A stretch of DNA of 64,000 bases from Pseudorhizobium xiangyangii (lineage in GTDB: Bacteria > Pseudomonadota > Alphaproteobacteria > Rhizobiales > Rhizobiaceae): assembly GCF_020531965.1 (NCBI RefSeq), contig NZ_JAJAWH010000019.1, positions 31,188 through 95,187 on the forward strand, given 5' to 3'. This document shows positions 19,294-29,366 of this stretch, piece after piece. Below the pieces are notes generated by a model, which searched no databases, had not been told where the DNA came from, and worked only from the letters and a program-made list of their open reading frames with translations. Every line of letters starts with the position of its first letter. The first letter of the stretch is position 1. Made by a program: the position numbers and the translations under genes.

Positions 19294-19368
19294 TCAGCCG
19301 AGACCAAGGAACGACAGGATCGCAAGTACGATAACAACGGCTCCGACGAGCCAAACGATGCTGTTCAT
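19294..19368 (-). CDS. 24-residue single-pass membrane peptide, copy 1
   Basis: ATG at 19368 sits behind AAGGAGAG. The product is almost wholly hydrophobic: NSIVWLVGAVVIVLAILSFL, then a GLG end. Its first 14 residues match those of the neighbouring copy at 19478 except for one position, so the pair arose by duplication. The product spans the membrane once. Function is unknown; rhizobia have many unstudied peptides of this kind. It ends just before the bidirectional terminator. Confidence 0.6.
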   Translation of the reverse strand: MNSIVWLVGAVVIVLAILSFLGLG

Positions 19369-19403
19369 GTATCTCTCCTTTTACACCGGATAAAATGGAA
19401 CGA

Positions 19404-19478
19404 TCAGGCGAAGCCGACCAGGTTCAAAACGGCGATGACGATGACGACTGCCCCGACCAGCCAAACGATGCTGTACAT
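19404..19478 (-). CDS. 24-residue single-pass membrane peptide, copy 2
   Basis: ATG at 19478 follows AAGGAGATCG. The product (YSIVWLVGAVVIVIAVLNLV plus GFA) is a paralogue of the copy at 19294-19368, with the same length and the same start. Each copy keeps its own ribosome site, and the coding spacing suggests tandem duplication with divergence mainly at the C-terminal third. Likely an inner-membrane peptide; role unknown. Confidence 0.6.
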   Translation of the reverse strand: MYSIVWLVGAVVIVIAVLNLVGFA

Positions 19479-19666
19479 CTCGATCTCCTTGTTTCTCGGG
19501 AAAGTGAACGGCGGCGCGGACAAAAGGTTCCCTCTTCGCCCACGCTGTCACATTCGTCTCCGCGAGGTGTTGAGGTCTCGCCACGAAGCTCCGCCGGGGC
19601 ACCGCTTTGCCCGAAGAAAAATGGTACAACTGGACGCCGTACGTCAGTCTTGAAAGGGAGAGGGAC

Positions 19667-19951
19667 ATGAACACCGCCAACCCCCAGCTCGAAGGTCTGT
19701 ATCTGGCCTTTGCCGCAATCAACCGGCTTCTGGTCAGCAAGGGCCTCGTCAGCCATGCCGATCTCCAGCAGGTGCTACAGGACGCAGAGCAGACCGTGCT
19801 GGCCGACAGCCGCCCTCTCAACGTCTCCCAGTCCCATCAGAAGGCCGTGGCTTTCCCGATCCGGGTCCTGCTCCTGGCCAACGAGGCCTGCGAGAAAGAC
19901 GAGCAATTCGATTTCGAGGACCTCGCCCGCGAAGTCGGCCGCCGCACATAG
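19667..19951 (+). CDS. Hypothetical protein (94 residues)
   Basis: No family recognised. ATG 19667 has a GGGAGAGG ribosome site. The product is soluble, helical and leucine/alanine-rich, starting NTANPQLEGLYLAFAAINRL and ending FEDLAREVGRRT. It stands alone between the small membrane peptides and the decayed dehydrogenase end. Confidence 0.65.
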   Translation: MNTANPQLEGLYLAFAAINRLLVSKGLVSHADLQQVLQDAEQTVLADSRPLNVSQSHQKAVAFPIRVLLLANEACEKDEQFDFEDLAREVGRRT

Positions 19952-19977
19952 GCAGGCGGCAGCACTCGCAAGGGGCG

Positions 19978-20065
19978 TTAAAGGATCGGCTTGCTGCCGG
20001 TGACGGCGACCGTGGCACCCGAGACGTAGTTCGACATCGGCGCGGCCAGCATCACATAGGCCTCA
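19978..20065 (-). pseudogene. C-terminal remnant of a short-chain dehydrogenase/reductase
   Basis: On the minus strand the frame ending at 19978 reads EAYVMLAAPMSNYVSGATVA followed by VTGSKPIL and a stop, which is the typical C-terminus of an SDR oxidoreductase. Upstream of about 20065 the sequence loses SDR resemblance and no body of the enzyme is present. This looks like a deletion scar. Confidence 0.55.
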
Positions 20066-20201
20066 CGAGTTCCGCGGGCTGTCTTCAGCCGTCGTAGATG
20101 GAATTTCCGACTGGCAGGCTCTTCGAGCGCAGGACCTAACGCCACAAAAATGGCGCGGCTCCGGCCGCGCCTCGTGCTTGTTTCTACGGCGCGAGGAGCC
20201 G

Positions 20202-20462
20202 CTATTCGGCGCGCACGCCGGGCGTTGCAGCACCGTCACCTCTTCGCAGGCGCCGCAACTGGTCAACTATCCGAAGCGAGCCCGAGGCCCGCGCGGCAGA
20301 AAAATCGGAGCTCTTCGACAATATCCGCAACATGTCTTCCGCCTCATCGGCGGAAATTGTCCCTCTCGCGGCAAGCCCATCGATCAAAAGCAGAAGAGTG
20401 CCCTCGACCGCGAAAGCTCTTCGGCGGGTTTCGATGTCGTTGCTGTTTTCAGTCTCATGCAT
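20202..20462 (-). CDS. Small hypothetical protein (86 residues)
   Basis: No family recognised. ATG 20462 lies behind AAGGAG at good spacing. The product is charged and helical (HETENSNDIETRRRAFAVEG at the N-terminus, an arginine-rich stretch VDQLRRLRRGD near the end). It may be cytoplasmic; nothing around it indicates a role. Confidence 0.55.
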   Translation of the reverse strand: MHETENSNDIETRRRAFAVEGTLLLLIDGLAARGTISADEAEDMLRILSKSSDFSAARASGSLRIVDQLRRLRRGDGAATPGVRAE

Positions 20463-20523
20463 GTCAGGCTCCTTGGAATGCTACCTGACCAATAGACTCG
20501 AGACCGAAAGGTTCCTCACCTTG

Positions 20524-20952
20524 TCAGGGGGTGCCATGCTGGCTCGACGGATTGCCACCCGAACCGCCCTGGTGCTGACGGTCCAGCTTGCCCTGTTCGG
20601 CCTTGTAGAAATACTGGCTTGCCACCAGCCAGCCCTTGAGCGGTCGAAGCGGCGGAATGCAGGTGAGCAGCATGAACGGCAGCGAGGTCAGCGCATGGAC
20701 CCAGAACGGCGGCTGGAAGACGACCTCGATCCAGACTGCAAGTGCTACACTTGGCACGCAGGCAAAGCAGATGACGAAGAATGCCGGCCCATCGGCAGGA
20801 TCGGCGAACGAATAATCCAGCCCGCAAACCTCGCAGTTTGGACAGAGCTTCAGGAAACCATCGAACAGATGCCCTTGGCCGCAGCGCGGGCATCGCCCCC
20901 TGATCCCTGTGCTGTATGGCGACAGGGGAGCCCATTCGGCGTCAGATGACAT
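20524..20952 (-). CDS. DUF983 family zinc-ribbon membrane protein
   Basis: 142 residues. An N-terminal zinc ribbon, RCPRCGQGHLFDGFLKL then CPNCEVCGLDY, is followed by two hydrophobic segments (residues about 60-82 and 90-112), the arrangement of DUF983. Start at ATG 20952 (SSDAEWAPLSPYSTG) behind AAGAGG; a longer in-frame extension upstream is not supported. Function is unknown. Confidence 0.82.
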   Translation of the reverse strand: MSSDAEWAPLSPYSTGIRGRCPRCGQGHLFDGFLKLCPNCEVCGLDYSFADPADGPAFFVICFACVPSVALAVWIEVVFQPPFWVHALTSLPFMLLTCIPPLRPLKGWLVASQYFYKAEQGKLDRQHQGGSGGNPSSQHGTP

Positions 20953-21130
20953 GATTGTACCTCTTGTGACGGAACGCTGCCGATAGCGCCGGAGAGGGAC
21001 CGGCAGCAAGGCTCCGATTTGACGCGCGTCAAATTGAACCACCCGTTTCGCAACGAACATTGGGGATCATTCACCGCACGACGACGCTGACGGCCTTGCT
21101 GTGCAGGGCGTCTCTTTCGAAGAAATTATT

Positions 21131-21415
21131 CTAGTCGTCGTTGAACGGCCAGTCGCGATAGATGCGTCGCCACACCAGCTTCAGGCTCCGGTCCGGCTGG
21201 ATTATGTAGCGCTCCTCGACCCGCTGGCCGAACTCGTTACGAAACTGATGGCTGACGGGGCTGCCGATCGGCGCCCTTGTCAGGCGCGTGCGTGGTTGGC
21301 CGCCATAGGTAATACTGCCGGGAATAGGCTCAAGCCCCGGCGTGTCAGGAGAAATAGTGGCTGTGCAGCCGCCAAGTGCTGCGGCGAGCCCGGCAATGAG
21401 AACCATGTGTTTCAA
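21131..21415 (-). CDS. Small predicted lipoprotein
   Basis: 94 residues with a short signal sequence ending in the lipobox LGGC near residue 17, then a soluble part with RVEERYIIQPDRSLKLVWRR. It would be lipid-anchored in the envelope. TTG 21415 lies at a better distance from the AGGTGG ribosome site than ATG 21406; either keeps the signal peptide. No family assigned. Confidence 0.65.
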   Translation of the reverse strand: MKHMVLIAGLAAALGGCTATISPDTPGLEPIPGSITYGGQPRTRLTRAPIGSPVSHQFRNEFGQRVEERYIIQPDRSLKLVWRRIYRDWPFNDD

Positions 21416-21486
21416 GATACCACCTCACCTTTTCGTGGCCGGTCCGCATTAACCCGCCAAGGTGGCAGACGGTTCCACGCCTCGCG

Positions 21487-22422
21487 TCATACGCCGCGCA
21501 ATCTGTTGTGAATGGCGACGGCGGCGACCTCGCCTTGCGCCATGGCCACTCCGAGCTGATTCAAGCCGGTCACGACATCGCCAACGCCGAAACAACCCTC
21601 CACATTCGTTTGCTGGCGAGGTCCGGTGCTGATGCGGTCATCCTCCTCTAGTGCAACCCCCAGCTGCGCCGCAAGGCGGGAACGCGGTCGCACGCCAAGC
21701 GCGGAATAAAGAACGATCCCGTTCAGCTTTTCGCCGGTCCCGAATGCGAGGTTCATTTCGCTTCTCGCTCCCTTGGTCACCGAAACCAGCGACCCGACAA
21801 GAACGTCGATCCCCTCTTCCGCCAGTTCCAGGCTGACCTCTTCATCCCATTGCGGCTGTCGCCCGAGCGTGACTATCGAAATTGAAGTGGTGAAGGATTT
21901 GAGGAAACGGGCCTCCGCGACGGCGCGCATGGTCGAACCAATCACGCCGGCCGGCCGCCCGGCGATCTCATATCCGTCGCAGATGGGACATATCCGGAGA
22001 TACCCTTCAGCGACGAGTTCATGGGCATCGTCGAATGGGGGAAGATTGTCGTCGAGTCCCGTCGCGAAGATGACGTTCTGACCCGCAAATCGGCGCCCGC
22101 CCGCTTGGAGCTGGAAAAATCCGTTGCCCGACCTCTCAAGCCGAGTGGAGATCTCCTCGACGACCTCGATGTTGAGATCGCGCAACTGCTCGCGCATCCT
22201 GGCGATGAGATCGCTCCCCCTGATCCCGCCCGGGAAGCCGGGGTGATTGTATGATCGCGGGATCAGCGATGCCCGACTGCCGCCGGCATCGACCAGCAGC
22301 GCCTTCCGGTGCATTCGAGCAAGGTAGATCGCGGCCGTCATCCCACCGGGACCACCGCCAATGATGAGGCAATCGTAGGGAATGTCGGAAACCGTGCCGT
22401 TCGACGATCCGGTCAATGGCAT
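21487..22422 (-). CDS. Thioredoxin-reductase-like FAD/NAD(P) oxidoreductase
   Basis: 311 residues. FAD motif [12 protein letters not shown] (residues 20-31), redox pair CPIC (Cys145/Cys148, in ICPICDGYE), and a C-terminal FAD segment [18 protein letters not shown]. The layout is that of thioredoxin reductase, but the sequence lacks the usual CATC and is closer to the broad TrxB-like group, so the partner protein is unknown. It is divergent from the HPP-CBS gene. Confidence 0.85.
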   Translation of the reverse strand: MPLTGSSNGTVSDIPYDCLIIGGGPGGMTAAIYLARMHRKALLVDAGGSRASLIPRSYNHPGFPGGIRGSDLIARMREQLRDLNIEVVEEISTRLERSGNGFFQLQAGGRRFAGQNVIFATGLDDNLPPFDDAHELVAEGYLRICPICDGYEIAGRPAGVIGSTMRAVAEARFLKSFTTSISIVTLGRQPQWDEEVSLELAEEGIDVLVGSLVSVTKGARSEMNLAFGTGEKLNGIVLYSALGVRPRSRLAAQLGVALEEDDRISTGPRQQTNVEGCFGVGDVVTGLNQLGVAMAQGEVAAVAIHNRLRGV

Positions 22423-22636
22423 GCAATTCCTCCGGTGAAGCAGTTCGCCCCGTTGCGCCCAATAACTCCACGGCGCTTCCTGCGGTTCCCGGCTCCGTAA
22501 TTGCGGCGACGATCTCTCATCCGCCGCTCGACGCGCGGGACAGGATTTCCCACCAGGCGATTAATTTTGGAGCATTTTGCCTATTGCTTCAGCACTGTCT
22601 CTGTTATCGAACGGTCTCCCTTAGCCGAGCGCCCGT

Positions 22637-23842
22637 ATGTCCTTTCTTAGACGCCTCAATCCCTCGATCGTTCCCGTCAGTTCGGCGGAACGCTTCAGAG
22701 CCTCATTCGGCGCACTTGTCGGCATCCTGTTGACCGGCCTTATCAGCCGTCTGGCGCTCGGGGGTGATGCGGGCTTCCCACTGCTGATCGCTCCGATGGG
22801 AGCGTCGGCGGTACTCCTCTTTGCCGCGCCGAGCAGCCCGCTCGCCCAACCGTGGTCTGTGCTGGGCGGCAACCTCATCTCGGCAACCCTTGGTGTCACC
22901 TGCGCTCTTACGATCAATGATCCGGTGATCGCCGCCAGTACCGCCATTTCCATCTCCATCGGGCTAATGCTGCTCCTGAACTGCCTTCATCCACCGAGTG
23001 GTGCGGTCGCGTTGACCGCGGTTCTGGGCGGGCCGGCCATCCAGGAGGTGGGCTATTGGTTCGTTCTCTCTCCAGTCGGGTTGAATTCCATATTGCTGCT
23101 GGCAAGCGCCTACGCGTTCAACAACGCCACAGGCAGGCGCTATCCGCATCTGGCCCCGCCTGCACAGCAGATGAACCACGGGACCAGCGATCCCGTTCCG
23201 ACGCATCGCATTGGCATCGTTCCCGAGGATCTCCGGGCCGTGCTCGAGCAGTATGACGAGGTGGTGAACATCAGCCCGGAGGACCTCGACGCCCTGCTCC
23301 ACCAAGCGCAGATCCGTGCCTACGAGCGTCGATCCGGCGAAATCACCTGCGACGAGATCATGTCGCGCGACGTCATCACGGTCTCGCCCGACGCAAGCCT
23401 CCGCGCCACATGGCGGTTGCTCATGCAAGCGGACATCAAGGCCCTGCCGGTGGTCGCCGCGGACAGGCAGCTGTTGGGCATCGTGACGCAGACGGACTTC
23501 ATGCGGATGTCCGTGCTGAACGATCGCGGCAGCCTGAGCCTCAGAGCCAAGGCCGGGGCGCTGGTGCGCGGTAGCGGCGTGCCTCGCACCGTCGCCGATA
23601 TCATGACCAAGCGTGTGCAGTCAGCGCTGCCTGAAACGATGATTGCGAAGCTCGTGCCTCCCATGGCCGACATGGGCCTGCACCACATGCCGGTGGTAGA
23701 TCACGACAACCACGTCGTCGGCATCATCACCCAGTCCGACCTGATAGCCGCACTGTTTCAAAGCGGCAGAAATACGGAAGTCGGCGCGGAAGAAATATTA
23801 GCAAAACACAGTATAAATACGCGCACATCACCCGCGCGTTGA
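22637..23842 (+). CDS. HPP family membrane protein with a C-terminal CBS pair
   Basis: 401 residues. The first about 165 residues hold four hydrophobic segments with LLIAPMGASAVLLFA and CLHPPSGAVALTAVLGGP, the HPP signature. The soluble half has two CBS motifs (CDEIMSRDVITVSPDASLRA and VADIMTKRVQSALPETMIAK), which usually bind adenine nucleotides. The family has been linked to nitrite transport in some organisms, but the substrate here is unproven. Confidence 0.88.
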   Translation: MSFLRRLNPSIVPVSSAERFRASFGALVGILLTGLISRLALGGDAGFPLLIAPMGASAVLLFAAPSSPLAQPWSVLGGNLISATLGVTCALTINDPVIAASTAISISIGLMLLLNCLHPPSGAVALTAVLGGPAIQEVGYWFVLSPVGLNSILLLASAYAFNNATGRRYPHLAPPAQQMNHGTSDPVPTHRIGIVPEDLRAVLEQYDEVVNISPEDLDALLHQAQIRAYERRSGEITCDEIMSRDVITVSPDASLRATWRLLMQADIKALPVVAADRQLLGIVTQTDFMRMSVLNDRGSLSLRAKAGALVRGSGVPRTVADIMTKRVQSALPETMIAKLVPPMADMGLHHMPVVDHDNHVVGIITQSDLIAALFQSGRNTEVGAEEILAKHSINTRTSPAR

Positions 23843-23923
23843 GAATTTACGACAACGTAAAAATATTTCATCCCGGCGATTGAATGCCTCCCCACGAAGG
23901 CTCAAAGTACTTCAGCGCAATGA

Positions 23924-24172
23924 ATGAAGTTGTGCTTTGAGATCATGCGCTTTGATGGGGGCTCTATGCCATATCCGATTGCGGTGATGGCCAGTCGACT
24001 TGCTCAGGACGATACAGTCGGAAGTGACGAAATCGCCGAGGCGATCGGTTTTCTGGATACTAAAATACAAGCTGCGAGAGACAGTTGCGAGCCTGTGCCT
24101 TTCGTGGAATTTCGAACGAAGACACTTCTGGCCGCAGCGCTGAGGCTTCGAGAGGCCGAACCGTTTTCGTAG
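23924..24172 (+). CDS. Small hypothetical protein (82 residues)
   Basis: No family recognised. A soluble, alanine-rich helical product (ASRLAQDDTVGSDEIAEAIG in the middle). The ATG at 23924 has no clear ribosome site; the in-frame ATG at 23966 after GGGGGC is an alternative that would give 68 residues. The gap from here to 24355 holds nothing else I can support. Confidence 0.45.
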   Translation: MKLCFEIMRFDGGSMPYPIAVMASRLAQDDTVGSDEIAEAIGFLDTKIQAARDSCEPVPFVEFRTKTLLAAALRLREAEPFS

Positions 24173-24355
24173 ACTGCGTCGGAGAAACGACCGTCAGGAA
24201 ATGAGATGGTGGCGGGAGACCGCTATGCATCCCAGGCTGCGTTCGGCCGGAAAACCGGCCACGATTGCCGGATAATCCGCCGCACTATCAACAATCCCCC
24301 GGTAAGGCTTGCCACGACTGCCCGCCAAGCGGCGAGCATGTGGCAAACATCAGCA

Positions 24356-24433
24356 TTAGAAAACAAACATGTAAAGCAGGATGATCACGAAGATCGGAAC
24401 GCCCATGGCCCACAGTGCGATACCTTTTAGCAT
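24356..24433 (-). CDS. 25-residue membrane peptide
   Basis: ATG 24433 lies 8 bp after GGAG. The product (LKGIALWAMGVPIFVIILLY followed by MFVF) is a single hydrophobic helix with a lysine near the N-terminus, which fits an inner-membrane peptide of the kind common in rhizobia. It is unrelated in sequence to the 19.3-19.5 kb pair. Confidence 0.55.
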   Translation of the reverse strand: MLKGIALWAMGVPIFVIILLYMFVF

Positions 24434-24543
24434 TGTCTTACTCCTTGATTGCCGGGGAGAACGTGCATACGCCGCTAACGTTCCAATCAAAGGATGTTCT
24501 GAAGGACGGAGGCCAGCACGGACAATGGATTTTGTCCTAAATC

Positions 24544-24577
24544 ATCGCCTGCCTTGATGACAATGAAGGCAGGCGAT
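24544..24577 (-). terminator. Hairpin after dctA
   Basis: A perfect 12-bp stem (24544-24555 with 24566-24577) 30 bp beyond the dctA stop. It lacks a strong U-run on the minus strand, so it may act with a factor or as a transcript-protecting hairpin. Confidence 0.5.
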
Positions 24578-24606
24578 GTGATTTCGTGGGCCGTGAGCGA
24601 GATCGT

Positions 24607-25938
24607 CTATTCAGCAGGTTGCAGGACGGGCGTTTCGATCAGATCGTCCTGCGCATCGCCGCTCAACGCCGCGTTCAGCTTTGCGACATCCAGTTCGTTC
24701 TCCCACTTGGCGACGACGATGGTGGCGACGGCATTGCCGACGAAGTTCGTGAGCGCACGGCATTCAGACATGAAGCGGTCGATACCGAGGATCAGCGCCA
24801 TGCCGGCAACCGGTACGGAAGGCACGACCGAGAGCGTGGCGGCAAGCGTGATGAAGCCCGCGCCGGTGATGCCCGCGGCACCCTTTGAACTCAGCATTGC
24901 GACGAGCAGCAACAGTATCTGGTCGCCCAGCGACAGCGGAATGTCGACCGCCTGCGCGATGAACAGCGCCGCGAGCGTCATGTAGATATTGGTGCCGTCG
25001 AGGTTGAACGAATAGCCGGTCGGGATGACGAGGCCGACGACCGATCGCTTGCAGCCGGCCTTTTCCATCTTCTGCATCAGGCCCGGCAACGCCGCCTCGG
25101 AAGAGGAGGTACCGAGAACGAGCAGCAGCTCTTCCTTGATGTAGCGGATGAGCGCCAGGATCGAGAAGCCGTTGTACCTGGCAACGGCGCCCAGCACCAC
25201 GAAAACGAAGAGGATCGAGGTGATGTAGAAGGTGGCAATCAGGAACGCGAGATTGGCGACCGAGCCGATACCGTACTTGCCGATGGTGAATGCCATCGCG
25301 CCGAATGCGCCGATCGGCGCTGCCTTCATCAGGATGGCGACCAGCCGGAAGATCGGGCTCGTCAGTGCCTGCAGGAAATCGATAACCGGCTTGCCCTGCT
25401 CGCCGACCATGCCGAGCGCAATGCCGAACAGCACCGAGAAGAACAGCACCTGCAGGATATCCCCTTCGGCGAAGGCGCCGACGATGGTCTGCGGGATGAT
25501 GTTCATCAGAAAACCGGTGATCGTCGATTCATGCGCCTTGGTCGCATAGGTCGCCACCGCCTGGGCATCGAGGGAGCCGGGGTCGATATGCATGCCGGCG
25601 CCCGGCTGCACCACATTGGCCACCACCAGGCCGAGGATCAGCGCGAGTGTGGAGAAGGTGAAGAAATAGACCATCGCCTTGCCAGCGACGCGGCCAACTT
25701 TCTTGAGGTCCGACATGCCGGCAATGCCGGTGGCGACCGTCAGGAAGATCACCGGAGCAATGATCATCTTGACGAGCTTGATAAAGGCGTCGCCGAGCGG
25801 CTTCAGGCCGGCGCCGAAATCCGGGTAGTAATGGCCGACAAGCATGCCGGCGACGATGGCGACGATCACCTGGAAATAGAGGTGACGGTAGAATGGCAGG
25901 GGCGCACGCGGTTGCGTGTCTACAGAAGAGATGTGCAC
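24607..25938 (-). CDS. dctA: C4-dicarboxylate:proton symporter
   Basis: 443 residues of the DAACS family, with [20 protein letters not shown] at the start, the serine-rich re-entrant loop [14 protein letters not shown] and the substrate/cation segment [20 protein letters not shown]. It imports succinate, malate and fumarate. I chose GTG 25938, 7 bp after GGAGGA, which gives the usual length; the longer in-frame extension is not coding. Controlled by a sigma-54 promoter and by divergent dctBD. Confidence 0.94.
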   Translation of the reverse strand: MHISSVDTQPRAPLPFYRHLYFQVIVAIVAGMLVGHYYPDFGAGLKPLGDAFIKLVKMIIAPVIFLTVATGIAGMSDLKKVGRVAGKAMVYFFTFSTLALILGLVVANVVQPGAGMHIDPGSLDAQAVATYATKAHESTITGFLMNIIPQTIVGAFAEGDILQVLFFSVLFGIALGMVGEQGKPVIDFLQALTSPIFRLVAILMKAAPIGAFGAMAFTIGKYGIGSVANLAFLIATFYITSILFVFVVLGAVARYNGFSILALIRYIKEELLLVLGTSSSEAALPGLMQKMEKAGCKRSVVGLVIPTGYSFNLDGTNIYMTLAALFIAQAVDIPLSLGDQILLLLVAMLSSKGAAGITGAGFITLAATLSVVPSVPVAGMALILGIDRFMSECRALTNFVGNAVATIVVAKWENELDVAKLNAALSGDAQDDLIETPVLQPAE

Positions 25939-26012
25939 GGATTCCTCCTTATCGCCACCCCCAACCGGTAGACCGGCCCTTCCCGGGATGACTTGCTGAA
26001 ACTGGAACCTGT

Positions 26013-26031
26013 GCAGCAAGGGGTGTGCCAA
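26013..26031 (-). promoter_or_regulatory. Sigma-54 promoter of dctA
   Basis: On the minus strand TGGCAC-A-CCCC-TTGC-T matches the -24/-12 consensus (TGGCAC-N5-TTGC) in every invariant position, 75 bp upstream of the dctA start. dctA in rhizobia is transcribed from such a promoter under the enhancer-binding protein DctD. Confidence 0.92.
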
Positions 26032-26103
26032 GCCGGGTTAAGACGAGCAAGCACTTGAAATACTTAGATTATTTATAAAATCAAAAAAGCTCCGATACCT
26101 AAC

Positions 26104-26121
26104 TGTGCGGTTTTTCGCATA
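26104..26121. promoter_or_regulatory. Putative DctD upstream activator site
   Basis: TGTGCG-N6-CGCATA is a dyad with one mismatch, 75 bp upstream of the sigma-54 promoter. A second weaker half-pair, GTGCGG then ATGC, lies at about 26138-26151. Rhizobial dctA promoters have two tandem DctD sites in this position. Confidence 0.55.
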
Positions 26122-26163
26122 ACAAACATTGAGTTTCGTGCGGATTTATGCTCAACATTATCG

Positions 26164-28002
26164 ATGGACGCGCGCCCGACGACCCTCACGGCAGACCTTT
26201 CCCGCGCGGCAAAGCGTCAATGGCTTGCCTTTGCCGTCACCCTCCTGGTCGTCACCATCGCGGCACTCTATGCGGCCGGCATCTACGGCCGGTCCTCGGC
26301 CATTTCGGGGCTGGAAGAACAGGGGCGCACCGACGCCAATCTCAAGGTTGCGCTGTTGCGCGCCGTTCTCGAGCGCCCCCGCGCCCTGCCCTTCCTGCTT
26401 TCCCGCGACCGCGACGTGGCAGAGGCGCTGGCGGGCGGCGAGAGCGCCAAGCGCGCCTTGCTTGACCGCAAGCTGGAAGAGCTTGTGGCCGGTGCCGGCG
26501 CGGCGGTGATCTACGCCATCGACCGGACAGGCGTGGCGATCTCGGCAAGCAACTGGCGCGAGCCGACGAGTTTCGTCGGCAACGACTATTCCTTCCGTGC
26601 CTATTTTTCCCGTGCGATGAAGGAAGGCACTGCCGAGCATTTCGGGCTCGGCTCGGTCAGCAAACGGCCCGGCCTCTATATTTCTCACCGCATCGGCCCG
26701 GCTGCAGCTCCGCTCGGCGTCGTCGTGGCCAAGATGGAGTTCGACCAGCTCGAGCGGGACTGGCACGAAACGCGCCGCCCCTCCTATGTCGTCGATAACA
26801 ACAATGTGGTGCTGATTACCAGCATCCCCTCCTGGCGCTTCATGACCACCGAGCCGCTGCCGGCAGAAAACCTCTCGGCCATTCGCGAAAGCCTGCAGTT
26901 CGGCGAGGCTCCGCTTGCGCCGCTTCCCTTCCGCCAGACGGCAGGCAGCAACCTCCTTCGCGCCGTGCTGCCGGGTGGCAGTGCGGAAACCTACCTGCGC
27001 ATCACCACCCCTGTCGCCTCGACGCCCTGGCGGTTCGAATATCTTGTACCCGTCGCCGGTGCTGTAACTGCCGGCATGCGGGAAGCGCGGCTACTCGCCC
27101 TCATCGCCATCGGCGCGATCACGGTTGCGGCGGCAGTCTGGCTGCGCCGCCGCCAGACAGCGCTTGCCAATGCTGCCCGCGACCAGGCAGCGCGTGAGGA
27201 ACTGGAGCGCCGCGTGATCGAACGCACGCGGGACCTGAGCCTTGCTCGCGACCACCTGCAAGCCGAAATAGCCGACCACCGGGAAACAGAAACGAAACTG
27301 CAAGCCGTGCAGCAGGATCTCGTGCAGGCCAACGGGCTGGCGATCCTCGGCCAGGTCGCCGCCGGCGTCGCGCACGAAATCAACCAGCCACTGGCCACCA
27401 TCCGTGCCTATGCCGACAACTCCAAGGTTTTTCTGGCGCGCAGCAAGCCGGAGCCGGTGATCGAAAACCTCGGCCTCATCGCCGACCTGACGGACCGTAT
27501 CGCGACGATTACCGAGGACCTGAAGGCGCTTGCCCGCAAGGGCCGCTCCGAAGAGGAGCCGGTCGACCTCCAGGAGGCTATCGACGGCGCCATCATGCTG
27601 CTGCGCAGCCGCTTCACCGGCCGGCTCGAACGTCTGGTCGTCGCGCCCCTGCCGAACAACCTCAGCGTCATGGGCCACCGGCTCAGGCTTGAACAGGTTT
27701 TCATCAACCTCTTCCAGAACGCACTGGAAGCCGTGGGGGACCGGGCAGAGGGCCGCGTGGACGTTTCGGTCGCGGTTGTGGAGGCGGAGGTCGCCATTTC
27801 GGTGACCGACAACGGACCCGGTATTTCGCCCGCCATCCTTGAATCGCTCTTCGAACCCTTCAACACCTCCAAGGCAGAGGGGCTTGGGCTGGGTCTGGTC
27901 ATCTCCAAGGACATCGTGTCCGACTATGGCGGACGACTGGATGTCGAGACGGGTGCGGATGGCACCTGCTTCAAGGTCCAGCTTCGAAAGGCGCAGATAT
28001 GA
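26164..28002 (+). CDS. dctB: C4-dicarboxylate sensor histidine kinase
   Basis: 612 residues. A transmembrane segment near 19-41, a periplasmic sensor region of about 250 residues, a second transmembrane segment near 298-320, a coiled-coil ([17 protein letters not shown]), the phosphoacceptor His404 in [19 protein letters not shown] and an ATPase domain with [19 protein letters not shown] and [13 protein letters not shown]. It senses external dicarboxylates and phosphorylates DctD. Its stop overlaps dctD by 4 bp. Confidence 0.94.
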   Translation: MDARPTTLTADLSRAAKRQWLAFAVTLLVVTIAALYAAGIYGRSSAISGLEEQGRTDANLKVALLRAVLERPRALPFLLSRDRDVAEALAGGESAKRALLDRKLEELVAGAGAAVIYAIDRTGVAISASNWREPTSFVGNDYSFRAYFSRAMKEGTAEHFGLGSVSKRPGLYISHRIGPAAAPLGVVVAKMEFDQLERDWHETRRPSYVVDNNNVVLITSIPSWRFMTTEPLPAENLSAIRESLQFGEAPLAPLPFRQTAGSNLLRAVLPGGSAETYLRITTPVASTPWRFEYLVPVAGAVTAGMREARLLALIAIGAITVAAAVWLRRRQTALANAARDQAAREELERRVIERTRDLSLARDHLQAEIADHRETETKLQAVQQDLVQANGLAILGQVAAGVAHEINQPLATIRAYADNSKVFLARSKPEPVIENLGLIADLTDRIATITEDLKALARKGRSEEEPVDLQEAIDGAIMLLRSRFTGRLERLVVAPLPNNLSVMGHRLRLEQVFINLFQNALEAVGDRAEGRVDVSVAVVEAEVAISVTDNGPGISPAILESLFEPFNTSKAEGLGLGLVISKDIVSDYGGRLDVETGADGTCFKVQLRKAQI

Positions 28003-29366
28003 ACACGCCCGTCCTCCTCATCGACGACGACAGACAGCTTCTGCGCGCGACGGCCCAGACGCTGGAACTCGCGGGTTTCAGCGTTACGCCGCTCACAGCC
28101 GCCACCGAGGCGCTCGCTCATATCGACAGAGACTTTGCCGGCGTCATCGTCTCCGATATCCGCATGCCGGGCATGGATGGGCTACAGCTCTTCAGGCGCA
28201 TCCGTGACCTCGATGCCGAAATTCCGGTGGTCCTCGTTACCGGCCACGGCGATATCCCGACGGCCGTGAAGGCTATCCAGGACGGCGTCTACGACTTCAT
28301 CGCCAAACCCTTTCCCGCCGAGCGGCTGATCCAGTGCGTGCACCGCGCCGTCGAAAAACGCAGCCTCGTCCTGGAAAACCGACACCTCAGGGAGGCGGCC
28401 GCCCGGCAGGCGGAGGACGACTTTCCGCTGATCGGCCAGACGCCGGTGATGGAACGGCTGCGCCAGACGCTGCGCCAGATCGCCGATACGGATGTCGACG
28501 TGCTGGTGACCGGCGAGACGGGCAGCGGCAAGGAGGTCGTGGCGCGCCTCCTGCACGGCTGGAGCCGCCGCTCGAAGGGCAATTTCGTCGCGCTCAATTG
28601 CGGCGCGCTGCCGGAACAGGTCATCGAAAGCGAACTCTTCGGCCACGAGCCCGGCGCCTTTACCGGCGCACAGAAGAAGCGCATCGGCCGCATCGAGCAT
28701 TCCAGCGGCGGGACTCTGTTTCTCGACGAACTGGAAAGCATGCCGCTCTCCACCCAGATCCAGATGTTGCGCGTGCTCGAGATGCGGGAGGTCACGCCCC
28801 TCGGCACCAACGAGGTCCGCCCCGTGGACATCCGCATCGTCGCGGCCGCAAAAGTCGATCTTGCCGACCCGGGACAACGCCAGGCGTTCCGCGAGGACCT
28901 CTACTACCGCCTGAATGTCGTCTCACTCTCCATACCGCCGCTACGCGAGCGACGGGAGGATATCCCGCTCCTTTTCAGCTATTTCGCAGAGCGCGCGGCG
29001 CAGCGCTTCAAGCGCGAGGCGCCGCCGGTATCGCCTGATATTCAGCGGTATCTGAGGGAATACGATTGGCCGGGAAATGTTCGCGAACTCTCCCACTTCG
29101 CCGAGCGGACGGTGCTGGGCATTGCTCCGGCGCCGAGCGAGCAGCAACCGCCAGCCGACCCAGCGGAAGAATCAGGCTCGCTCCCCGAACGGCTGGATCG
29201 GCTGGAAGCCCAAATCATCAGAGACACGCTTTCCGCCCATGAAGGCAACGTGCAGAAAACCATCGCCACCCTCGGCATTCCCCGCAAGACCTTCTACGAC
29301 AAGCTTCAACGCCACGGCATCGTCCGGCGAGCGTTTTCGTCCAAGGTTGAAGGGGAAAGTCCCTGA
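27999..29366 (+). CDS. dctD: C4-dicarboxylate response regulator, sigma-54 activator
   Basis: 455 residues in three domains. Receiver with phospho-acceptor Asp53 ([10 protein letters not shown]); AAA+ domain with Walker A GETGSGKE from residue 172 and the sigma-54 contact loop GAFTGA at 219-224; C-terminal Fis-type helix-turn-helix with [20 protein letters not shown]. It turns on dctA. A broken copy of its last 43 codons lies at about 29.7 kb. Confidence 0.95.
   Translation: MNTPVLLIDDDRQLLRATAQTLELAGFSVTPLTAATEALAHIDRDFAGVIVSDIRMPGMDGLQLFRRIRDLDAEIPVVLVTGHGDIPTAVKAIQDGVYDFIAKPFPAERLIQCVHRAVEKRSLVLENRHLREAAARQAEDDFPLIGQTPVMERLRQTLRQIADTDVDVLVTGETGSGKEVVARLLHGWSRRSKGNFVALNCGALPEQVIESELFGHEPGAFTGAQKKRIGRIEHSSGGTLFLDELESMPLSTQIQMLRVLEMREVTPLGTNEVRPVDIRIVAAAKVDLADPGQRQAFREDLYYRLNVVSLSIPPLRERREDIPLLFSYFAERAAQRFKREAPPVSPDIQRYLREYDWPGNVRELSHFAERTVLGIAPAPSEQQPPADPAEESGSLPERLDRLEAQIIRDTLSAHEGNVQKTIATLGIPRKTFYDKLQRHGIVRRAFSSKVEGESP

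Noticed and set aside
20952-21060. N-terminal extension of the DUF983 gene
   Set aside because: The extra residues do not fit the family and the ATG at 20952 has its own ribosome site.
24206-24430. Rightward 74-residue frame
   Set aside because: No ribosome site, low protein likeness, and it covers the better leftward 25-residue peptide.
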